Positions 15,634 to 21,935 of a DNA stretch of 21,935 bases are shown here, piece by piece; the stretch's first letter is position 1; every line of letters begins with the position of its first letter. The translations under genes and the position numbers were made by a program. The DNA lies in assembly GCA_900549105.1 (NCBI GenBank), contig URND01000043.1, positions 1 to 21,935 of the forward strand, read 5' to 3'. This DNA is from an uncultured Eubacteriales bacterium (GTDB lineage Bacteria; Bacillota; Clostridia; Lachnospirales; Lachnospiraceae). Below the pieces are notes generated by a model. The model ran no database searches. It was not told the DNA's origin and worked only from the letters and a program-made list of their open reading frames with translations.

Positions 15634-15662
15634 AGTATAGCTTTGTTAATAAAGAATGTCAA
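15634..15662 (-). promoter_or_regulatory. Promoter of blaI-blaR1
   Basis: On the minus strand, TTGACA (15657-15662) and TATACT (15634-15639) are 17 bases apart, immediately upstream of operator O3. Confidence 0.8.
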
Positions 15663-15678
15663 TAAGCTATTGACATTC
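15654..15678. repeat. Perfect 11-bp inverted repeat in the divergent promoter region
   Basis: GAATGTCAATA (15654-15664) and TATTGACATTC (15668-15678) are exact inverted copies around a 3-base centre. Each arm contains a TTGACA -35 hexamer facing outward: one for blaI (minus), one (15670-15675) pointing to the ABC genes. No good -10 follows on the plus side. Confidence 0.7.
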
Positions 15679-15722
15679 CATTGGGGGGAGGGTGTAGGCT
15701 GTGTCCATGGGAGGTAGGAAAA

Positions 15723-16436
15723 ATGCTGGAAATAAAAAATTTAACTAAGATTTATCACGGAGGAAAAACAGCCGTATCGAATCTGAGCCTAAATATTCAA
15801 AAGGGCGATATTTACGCTTTTATCGGTCACAATGGCGCCGGAAAAACGACAACCATTAAGTGTATTGCGGGTATTCAGAAATTTGATTCCGGGGAAATAT
15901 GGATTGACGGCATGTCGATTCGGGAGAAGCCGGTTCAATGCAAAGCGATGATGGCTTATATTCCCGATAACCCGGATATCTATGAATATTTGACGGGGAT
16001 TCAGTATCTGAATTTTATCGCGGATATTTTTGGACTGTCGGCCCGGGAGCGGAAAGAAAGAATCGGAGAGGAAGCGGCGGACTTTGAAATTACAGAGGCG
16101 CTGGGCGATTTGATTTCTTCTTATTCTCATGGCATGCGGCAGAAGCTTGTTATCATCGGGGCATTAATTCATCGGCCAAAGTTATTGATACTCGATGAAC
16201 CTTTTGTTGGATTGGACCCAAAAGCCACTTTGACTTTGAAAAATAAAATGAGGAAAATGTGCGCGGAGGGAGCGGCCATATTTTTTTCAACCCATGTGTT
16301 GGAGGTGGCGGAGAAATTGTGTAATAAAGCGGCGATTATTAAAGACGGCCGATTGGTTGCCAGCGGAACGATGGATGAACTGACCCGGGGAGAGTCTCTG
16401 GAATCCCTGTTTATGGAGGTGGTCAGCGATGTTTAA
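15723..16436 (+). CDS. ABC exporter ATP-binding protein
   Basis: A 237-residue ATPase of an ABC-2 exporter. Walker A GHNGAGKT (35-42), signature YSHGMRQ (134-140), Walker B LLILDEP (154-160) and switch His191 are present. The usual Q-loop glutamine appears replaced by Asp in YIPDNPDIYEYLTG (80-93), a form I associate with this clostridial subgroup. The open frame reaches back to 15681, but ATG 15723 (MLEIKNLTKIY) has GGGAGG 8 bases upstream. It overlaps the permease gene by 8 bases. It is divergent from blaI; whether BlaI also controls it is open, because O3 lies about 100 bases upstream on the blaI side. Confidence 0.92.
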   Translation: MLEIKNLTKIYHGGKTAVSNLSLNIQKGDIYAFIGHNGAGKTTTIKCIAGIQKFDSGEIWIDGMSIREKPVQCKAMMAYIPDNPDIYEYLTGIQYLNFIADIFGLSARERKERIGEEAADFEITEALGDLISSYSHGMRQKLVIIGALIHRPKLLILDEPFVGLDPKATLTLKNKMRKMCAEGAAIFFSTHVLEVAEKLCNKAAIIKDGRLVASGTMDELTRGESLESLFMEVVSDV

Positions 16437-18018
16437 ACAGATATGTCAATTAACCCGATTGGGAATGTATTCCCTGTTTCATATCAATGAGCTGCGCCAT
16501 ACAAAGGATTTAAAAAAGAAGCGGCGATTTATTTTATTGGGGATTGTCTGGCTGATCCTTGCCCTGATGATTTTGTTTTATATGGCGCTGCTTTCATTTT
16601 CCTATATAAAGATAGGACTGGCGGATGTACTTCCAATGTACTTTTATACAGTGGCAAGTATGATTATCCTGTTTTTCTCTTTATTTAAAGCAGGGGATAT
16701 GATGTTTTCAATGAAGAGCTATGAAATTCAGGCCTCCTGGCCCGTGTCTGTTTCAGCGATTGTTGCCGGCAGGTTTGCCCTTATGTATACGACAAATCTT
16801 TTGTTCAGCTTATTTGTGATGCTCCCGGGAATGGGAATTTACGGATGGGTTATGCGGCCGGCAGTTTCTTTTTACATTTATGGCGTTTTTGGATTACTGT
16901 TTTTGCCGGTGCTTCCGCTCTGCATAGCGCTGATTGCAGGCGCAGTGATTCGGGCCATAGGGTCGCGGATGAAACATAAGGGTGTGGGAATTGCTTTGCT
17001 GACCTTAATCTTTGCCCTTATCCCTGTGGCAGCCAGTATGCTTCTTTCGCGGAATACGGAGTCGATGGATATGGCAGAACTTGAAAATATGGCCTTTTTT
17101 GTGACGGAAACTCTGAAAAAAATATATCCGCCGGCCTGGATATACGGGAAAGGCGTTGTAAAGGGTGAGTTTGCAGGAATTTTGGGCCTGTGCGCCGGTT
17201 CGACGGTGCTTTTTATCGGGTTTGTGTTTATTCTGAGGAAATATTTTATGGATATATGCAGCCTGCTGAACTCGGCTTCGGCAAAAAATAATTACAAATT
17301 GGAAAACCAGAGGCAGAATCCGGTGCTGAAGGCCCTATGGCAGCGGGAATTGCGCAGATATTTTGCATCCAGTACCTATATCAGCAATACGATGATAGGA
17401 TATATTTTCATGGTGCTTGTTTCTGCCGCCCTGTTGTTTTATGCACCGGAAAGGCTCGAAGCAATGCTCGGTATTCCGGGGCTGGTAAAACGGGTGTGGC
17501 CACTGGCGCTTGGTTTTATGCCGGCGATGATGCCGACAACCTCCAGCAGTATATCCATGGAAGGGAAAAACCTGTGGCGGCTGCAGTCGCTGCCTTTGAG
17601 TGATAAGAAAATCTATGATGCAAAAATACTTTTAAATTTATCACTGGCGGCGCCTTTTTATATTCTGGCCGTTATTTTGAGTATGATTGCCCTGCGGCCC
17701 GGTCTGATAAATGGGCTGTTTATCATTTGTGTTCCGGCTGTATATATTTTGTTTTCGGCGGTGGCTGGTTTATCGATAAATATGGCGCTGCCCCTGCTCC
17801 AATGGGAGAGCGAGGTACAGGTCGTTAAGCAGAGCGGCGCCGCTTTTATTTCGATGCTTACCGCTTTTATTGTGGGGATTGTTCCGATAGGCATACTGCT
17901 TGCCTTTCAAAAGCTTTCGGCTGAAATTGTCTTTTTGGCGGTGTTAATCGTGCTGTCCGGCCTGACATTTATCTTATATATAAAAAATCAAAGGAAAGCG
18001 CTGGCAGATTATTCCTGA
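16429..18018 (+). CDS. ABC-2 type exporter permease, multi-spanning
   Basis: A 529-residue, very hydrophobic protein partners the ATPase at 15723. About a dozen membrane segments are visible, in two clusters (roughly 35-200 and 235-520) split by a cytoplasmic-looking stretch around residues 280-310 (KNNYKLENQRQNPVLKALWQRELRRYF). The two-half layout matches large clostridial ABC exporter permeases of unknown substrate. The ATG at 16429 lies inside the ATPase's last codons, with GGAGG upstream, so translation is coupled. Its position next to blaI-blaR1 hints at an envelope role (inference). Confidence 0.87.
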   Translation: MFKQICQLTRLGMYSLFHINELRHTKDLKKKRRFILLGIVWLILALMILFYMALLSFSYIKIGLADVLPMYFYTVASMIILFFSLFKAGDMMFSMKSYEIQASWPVSVSAIVAGRFALMYTTNLLFSLFVMLPGMGIYGWVMRPAVSFYIYGVFGLLFLPVLPLCIALIAGAVIRAIGSRMKHKGVGIALLTLIFALIPVAASMLLSRNTESMDMAELENMAFFVTETLKKIYPPAWIYGKGVVKGEFAGILGLCAGSTVLFIGFVFILRKYFMDICSLLNSASAKNNYKLENQRQNPVLKALWQRELRRYFASSTYISNTMIGYIFMVLVSAALLFYAPERLEAMLGIPGLVKRVWPLALGFMPAMMPTTSSSISMEGKNLWRLQSLPLSDKKIYDAKILLNLSLAAPFYILAVILSMIALRPGLINGLFIICVPAVYILFSAVAGLSINMALPLLQWESEVQVVKQSGAAFISMLTAFIVGIVPIGILLAFQKLSAEIVFLAVLIVLSGLTFILYIKNQRKALADYS

Positions 18019-18019
18019 C

Positions 18020-18048
18020 TTGGCAGTCTTGCTGAAATGGGGTATAAT
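18020..18048 (+). promoter_or_regulatory. Promoter of the cupin gene
   Basis: TTGGCA (18020-18025) and a perfect TATAAT (18043-18048) have a 17-base spacer. It starts 2 bases after the permease stop codon. I see no terminator between. Confidence 0.8.
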
Positions 18049-18093
18049 TTAAAGTATAGAATTAAAAACTGATTTTTCAGGCGGAGGTATAAA

Positions 18094-18417
18094 ATGTATA
18101 AAAATATTGAAAAACAGGTGTGCTTAAAATTGAAAGACTTAGTTGATTATCAGGAGGGGCAGGTAGTCAGCAAAACCCTGGTTCAGAATGAACATGTCAG
18201 CATGACCATTTTTTCTTTTGACAAGGGAGAGGAAATTTCTACCCATGCGGCCGGGGGCGATGCGATGGTTACGGTGCTGGACGGCACAGGAAAATTTACC
18301 GTCGGCGGCGAAGTGTTTATCCTGAAAGAGGGGGAAACTCTGATTATGCCAAAGGGTATACCCCATGCCGTGTACGGCGAGGAACAGTTTAAAATGCAGT
18401 TGACGGTTTCTTTCTGA
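18094..18417 (+). CDS. Small single-domain cupin protein
   Basis: A 107-residue cupin_2-type beta-barrel. The first motif (GEEISTHAAGGDAMVTVLDG) keeps one His but lacks the second His and the usual Glu. The second motif (GETLIMPKGIPHAVY) keeps the Pro-x-Gly and His. With two likely metal ligands instead of four, it may bind metal weakly or act as a small-molecule or sensor cupin; no substrate can be assigned. A GGAGG site precedes the ATG. It has its own strong promoter and is convergent with the broken pseudouridine synthase, with only 5 bases between their stops. Confidence 0.82.
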   Translation: MYKNIEKQVCLKLKDLVDYQEGQVVSKTLVQNEHVSMTIFSFDKGEEISTHAAGGDAMVTVLDGTGKFTVGGEVFILKEGETLIMPKGIPHAVYGEEQFKMQLTVSF

Positions 18418-18422
18418 TAAAT

Positions 18423-19315
18423 CTATTCAAAAGAAATAATCCGTTTCATATCTTCAGGCATTGGCGCGGTGAATACCATCGATTTTTTTGTGACCGGGTG
18501 CCTGAAGGACATTTTGTAGGAGTGCAGGGCCTGACGGTGAATTTGTTCCATGTCCGGGTTATACAGGTAATCCCCAATCAGGGGATATCCGAGATGTTTC
18601 ATATGAATACGAATTTGATGGGTACGGCCGGTTTCCAGATGGAGGGAAACAAGGCTGTACCCATTTTCCCGTTTTAAAACCTTGTAATGGGTGACGGCAG
18701 TTTCGCCATGTTCAAAATCAACCCGTCGTTCGATAATTGAGCCGGGCTTCCGGCCAAGGGGCGCATTAATTCTTCCTTTGTCCGGCAGGCTGCAGCCGCT
18801 GACGATGGCAAGGTATTCCCTGTCGATTTTGTGGCGGACAGCCATGTCAAAAAGAATGCCGGAGCTTAATAGGTGTTTGGATACGACCGTGACACCGGAA
18901 GTATCCCGGTCCAGCCTGTTTGTGCATCGAAAAACAAAGGCTTCGTTTCTGCTCCTGAAATAGAAGGCCAGAGCATTAGCCAGAGAATTGTCATAATTGT
19001 TATGGAAGGATGGGTTGGCATCCCGGCGGGTTTGTTTACTGCGATAATATCTTCATCCTCATAGAGGATATCCAACGGCAGCGCCACGGGAAGAATATTT
19101 TCAGAAACTTTATTTTCACGGATATGGACCACAAGCCGGTCTCCGGCGGCCAGACGTTCATTCATATATTTGGGCGAATTATTGAAAAGAATACTGTCCG
19201 GGTCATTTTTTAAATGGGCCAGAAGCTGGTTGGAATAACCCTGGCGGCGCAGAAAATATTTAATTTTAACGGCATTGTCCTCCGGTTGTATGATGTATGT
19301 CAATGTTCGATTCAT
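18423..19315 (-). pseudogene. RluA-family pseudouridine synthase, frameshifted
   Basis: The two minus-strand frames together form one RluA/RluD-type RNA pseudouridine synthase. The 5' part (19315 to about 19002) encodes an S4-like N-terminus and the conserved VNKPAGMPTHPS. Reading then shifts: a missing base near 19001/19002 leaves the original frame to run to a false stop at 18866. The other frame continues exactly as expected (NNYDNSLANALAFYF, catalytic NRLDRDTSG, GRTHQIRIHMKHLGYPLIGD) to the stop at 18423. Restoring one base gives 297 residues, the normal length. The break precedes the catalytic Asp, so the product as read would be inactive. Start: AGGAGG at 19321-19326. Either a true pseudogene or a sequencing/assembly indel. 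Confidence 0.9.
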
Positions 19316-19335
19316 AAAAGCCTCCTGTAATGATT

Positions 19336-19364
19336 ATCATAGCATAAAAATAATATTATGACAA
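19336..19364 (-). promoter_or_regulatory. Promoter of the RluA-family gene
   Basis: On the minus strand, TTGTCA (19359-19364) and TATGAT (19336-19341) are 17 bases apart. Confidence 0.65.
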
Positions 19365-19381
19365 AACAGAGGGCAAAAATG

Positions 19382-19390
19382 TGGTATACT
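19382..19390 (+). promoter_or_regulatory. Extended -10 promoter of the ATPase gene
   Basis: TGGTATACT (19382-19390) is an extended -10 (TG-n-TATACT) without a clear -35. The predicted transcript start, near 19397, leaves too short a leader for the ATG at 19406 and supports the start at 19424. Confidence 0.5.
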
Positions 19391-19423
19391 TAATAAATAA
19401 AAAATATGGAAAGGCGTAATTAT

Positions 19424-21187
19424 ATGAAATCAGCAGCAGATTTAAAGCAATTATTAGAGCATATCGACCATCGGGGATATCCGGCCTATAAGGACATTCG
19501 GGGCCGCTATCAGTTTCGGGGCTATGTGCTTTCTATAGACCATGTTCAGGGGGACCCCTTTGCATCGCCTTCAAAGGTGAGTGTGGAGATTTCAGGGAAG
19601 GTTTCCGGGTTCCCTCAAAGATTATATGAGAATTTTGAACGGCGCATCGCTTTGCAGGATGAGCTTCTTCGGCAATTCGGGCATCAGGCAGAGAAGGCGG
19701 CTTTTAAAGCAAAGGGTTCAGGGAAAAGCGGTTTGATTTCCGTAAGCCGTCCGGGGCAGGAAATTATCGAGAGAAGCGGCTGTGAAATCCATCCGGTTGC
19801 CGGAGATATTTTGCTTCGCATGGAAGTAGGACTTCCGGCCAATGGTCGGACAATCAATGGGAGAGAGGCTGTCAAAATATTTTTTGAACTGATTCCGGCC
19901 TGTGTGCAGAAAGCTCTATATTATCAGTCTCTGGACAGTGTGCGTTTGGAAAGAATTGCCGAGCTGGCCGATAATCAAAGCTATATTCGACGCATGCTGT
20001 CAGAAAAAGGCCTGTGTGCTTTTGTCGCCGATGGCGCTGTACTTCCGAGGGAATCGGGAATTTCCCAGAAGCCGATGAAGGGGGCTGTAACCTTTAAATC
20101 GCCGGAATCTTTGGCTGTAACGATAAACTTGCCCTACGGCGGAGAAATTCGCGGAATGGGAATTCCAAAAGGTGTGACATTGATTGTCGGCGGAGGCTAT
20201 CATGGAAAATCCACCCTTCTCGAGGCGCTGGAACGAGGCGTCTATAATCATATCATTGGCGATGGACGGGAATATGTAATTACCGATAATACGGCGGTGA
20301 AAATCCGTGCCGAGGATGGACGGAGTATTCGGGGCGTGGATATTTCCATGTTTATTAATGGCTTGCCAAACGGAAAGGATACGAAGTGTTTTCATACGGA
20401 GGATGCCAGCGGCAGCACATCCCAGGCGGCCAATGTCATTGAGGCCATGGAGGCGGGGAGCAGAGTGCTTCTTATTGATGAGGATACCAGTGCAACAAAC
20501 TTCATGATTCGGGATGAATTGATGGAATCTGTTGTCAGCAGAGATTCGGAACCAATTACTCCCTATATAGATAGACTGCGGGAATTATATGAAACTTACG
20601 GAATATCCTCAATCATCGTTGCCGGAAGTTCCGGTTCCTATTTTCATAAGGCGGACCATATCCTTCAGATGCGTCAATACATGCCGGATGAGATTACCGC
20701 CTTCGCAAAGTCAAAAGCGGCAGAGTATCCGATATTATCGGAAAAAGCGCCGGCGTGTGAAGCACCATCCTTTGACAGAAAGCCGTGCGGCTTTGCGGAA
20801 AAAACACCGGGATTCAGAGAGGGCTCCGGCGGCAGAGAAAGACCAGGAAAATTCACGGAAAGGTCAGGGGAGCGCACGAAAATAAAAGTCCTTGGAAGGG
20901 ACAGTATTCAGATAAACCGGGAAACAATTGATATGCGCTATGCGGAGCAGTTAGTAGACAGCGAGCAGCTCATGGCTTTGGGGTATCTGCTGAATTATGC
21001 GCAGAAACATTATATGAACGGACAGCGCACAATGGCGCAGATTGTAGAGGAATTAATAGGTCTTATTGAGGCAGAGAATCTCAAAGCTGTCTGCGAGGGC
21101 AGTTATCTTCCTGCCGGGCTTGCAATGCCTAGAAAACAGGAAATATTTGCATGCTTTAATCGATACCGAAAACTAAATATCCGGTAA
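19424..21187 (+). CDS. Predicted ABC-class P-loop ATPase
   Basis: A 587-residue soluble protein of the 'predicted ATPase of the ABC class' family (COG3044-like, ABC-ATPase domain). It has an N-terminal domain (about 1-240), then Walker A GGGYHGKST (256-264), a signature-like ASGSTSQAANV (328-338) and Walker B RVLLIDED (347-354). A charged low-complexity insert (about 435-490, Glu/Arg/Gly-rich) precedes a C-terminal helical domain. There are no membrane segments. The biological role of the family is not established. I choose ATG 19424 over 19406 because GGAAAGGCG is correctly spaced before it. It is divergent from the RluA-family gene. Confidence 0.88.
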   Translation: MKSAADLKQLLEHIDHRGYPAYKDIRGRYQFRGYVLSIDHVQGDPFASPSKVSVEISGKVSGFPQRLYENFERRIALQDELLRQFGHQAEKAAFKAKGSGKSGLISVSRPGQEIIERSGCEIHPVAGDILLRMEVGLPANGRTINGREAVKIFFELIPACVQKALYYQSLDSVRLERIAELADNQSYIRRMLSEKGLCAFVADGAVLPRESGISQKPMKGAVTFKSPESLAVTINLPYGGEIRGMGIPKGVTLIVGGGYHGKSTLLEALERGVYNHIIGDGREYVITDNTAVKIRAEDGRSIRGVDISMFINGLPNGKDTKCFHTEDASGSTSQAANVIEAMEAGSRVLLIDEDTSATNFMIRDELMESVVSRDSEPITPYIDRLRELYETYGISSIIVAGSSGSYFHKADHILQMRQYMPDEITAFAKSKAAEYPILSEKAPACEAPSFDRKPCGFAEKTPGFREGSGGRERPGKFTERSGERTKIKVLGRDSIQINRETIDMRYAEQLVDSEQLMALGYLLNYAQKHYMNGQRTMAQIVEELIGLIEAENLKAVCEGSYLPAGLAMPRKQEIFACFNRYRKLNIR

Positions 21188-21197
21188 GGTTGTTATA

Positions 21198-21227
21198 TTG
21201 ACAAAAACAACATTAAAGAGCTATAAT
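21198..21227 (+). promoter_or_regulatory. Promoter of ferritin
   Basis: TTGACA (21198-21203) and TATAAT (21222-21227) are perfect hexamers with an 18-base spacer. The -10 lies within CTATAATCATAACCA, which loosely resembles a PerR box. Confidence 0.85.
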
Positions 21228-21266
21228 CATAACCAATGAACTATAAATCACAGGAGGAAATATAAA

Positions 21267-21776
21267 ATGGATAAGAAAGTAGCAGAATTAATTAATGACC
21301 AGATTAATAAGGAGCTTTACTCTGCATATCTTTACCTTGATTTTGCAAATTACTACGGTTCCGTTGGCTTAGATGGATTTGCAAACTGGTATAAGATTCA
21401 GGCCCAGGAAGAACGCGACCATGCAATGCTTTTCTTCCAGTATTTAGAGAACAATGGAGAAAAGATTACTTTAGAAGCCATTGCAAAACCGGATAAAGTT
21501 CTTGACAGCCATATGGCTCCGCTGGAAGCCGGCCTTGAACATGAAAAATATGTGACATCTCTGATTAACAATATTTATGAAGCAGCTCATGAGGTCAAAG
21601 ACTTCCGTACAATGCAGCTTCTTGACTGGTTTGTTAAAGAGCAGGGCGAAGAAGAGAAAAATGCAAGCGATATGATTACAAAGATGGAACTTTTCGGTTC
21701 TGATGCCAAAGGTTTATATATGCTGAACTCTGAACTTGGCGCCCGTGTATATTCTGCACCATCTTTAACACTGTAA
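21267..21776 (+). CDS. ftnA: Bacterial ferritin (FtnA type)
   Basis: A 169-residue four-helix-bundle iron-storage protein that oxidises Fe(II) and stores it as a mineral core in a 24-subunit shell in the cytoplasm. The ferroxidase ligands expected from E. coli FtnA are present, shifted by one: Glu16, Glu49 and His52 (EERDH), Glu93, Gln126 and the acidic patch EEE (128-130). Length is standard. The ATG has a strong AGGAGG site. It is monocistronic, with a near-consensus promoter and its own terminator. A link to peroxide or iron control is plausible but not proven by the sequence. Confidence 0.97.
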   Translation: MDKKVAELINDQINKELYSAYLYLDFANYYGSVGLDGFANWYKIQAQEERDHAMLFFQYLENNGEKITLEAIAKPDKVLDSHMAPLEAGLEHEKYVTSLINNIYEAAHEVKDFRTMQLLDWFVKEQGEEEKNASDMITKMELFGSDAKGLYMLNSELGARVYSAPSLTL

Positions 21777-21812
21777 TTACATATAATTCAATAATAAAAA
21801 AGAATTTACAGG

Positions 21813-21848
21813 CAGGGATATTGATTTTTTCAATACCCCTGTTTTTTT
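21813..21848 (+). terminator. Terminator of ferritin
   Basis: A 12-bp stem (21813-21824 with 21830-21841, one mismatch) with a T5 loop is followed by seven T residues. Confidence 0.88.
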
Positions 21849-21874
21849 ATGAAAAATTTGTCGATGGATATTGA

Positions 21875-21903
21875 TTGAAATTCTGTTTATTTGATGATAG
21901 GAT
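21875..21903 (+). promoter_or_regulatory. Possible promoter of the next gene
   Basis: TTGAAA (21875-21880) and TAGGAT (21898-21903) are 17 bases apart near the right edge; the gene itself is outside the window. The match is moderate and the region AT-rich. Confidence 0.3.
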
Positions 21904-21935
21904 AAAGGCATATCTGGAAAGCCATTCCGGCTGAC

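Noticed and set aside
18990..19010. Programmed frameshift in the pseudouridine synthase
   Set aside because: No slippery heptamer or obvious stimulatory structure on the minus strand, and the family is not known to use frameshifting.

Overview
The window looks like a chromosomal segment of a low-to-mid GC anaerobic Firmicute, most likely a Lachnospiraceae-type gut clostridium. I base this on strong AGGAGG-type ribosome binding sites, TTGACA/TATAAT promoters, Lys/Glu-rich lipoproteins with Gram-positive lipoboxes, a BlaI/M56 pair, an Rpn-family nuclease and a bacterial ferritin. The species cannot be named from sequence alone. I see no rRNA, tRNA, CRISPR array or complete insertion sequence.

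Layout. (1) 1-1329: 3' part of a secreted glucosaminidase plus M23 peptidase whose upstream linker is a tandem 36-bp repeat, ending at a UUCG-loop terminator. (2) 1367-4606: amino-acid ABC importer (binding lipoprotein, permease, ATPase) followed by a cytidylate-kinase-like protein. A terminator after the binding protein separates its dosage from the rest. (3) 4613-9049: OmpR-family response regulator, sensor kinase, ABC ATPase and ABC-2 permease. Two operators with the same four-half-site, 11-bp-period architecture precede the regulator gene and the transporter pair, suggesting one autoregulated module. (4) 9060-10163: gene debris, then an Rpn-family PD-(D/E)XK nuclease. (5) 10216-18018: a BlaI/BlaR1-type regulatory pair on the minus strand, a 992-residue lipoprotein built of three divergent repeats and carrying two BlaI-type operators in its promoter, and a divergent ABC-2 exporter. 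No beta-lactamase is present. (6) 18020-21848: cupin, a frameshifted RluA-family pseudouridine synthase on the minus strand, a predicted ABC-class ATPase, and ferritin.

How the genes may work together. The most unusual unit is the BlaI/BlaR1 locus. The sensor keeps the M56 zinc motif and all three penicillin-binding motifs. The same operator consensus, TCTTACAnnTGTAG, lies before blaI and twice before the large repeat lipoprotein. This predicts a beta-lactam or wall-stress circuit whose output is an uncharacterised surface lipoprotein rather than a beta-lactamase. The second clear regulatory circuit is the two-component/ABC module with its matched operators.
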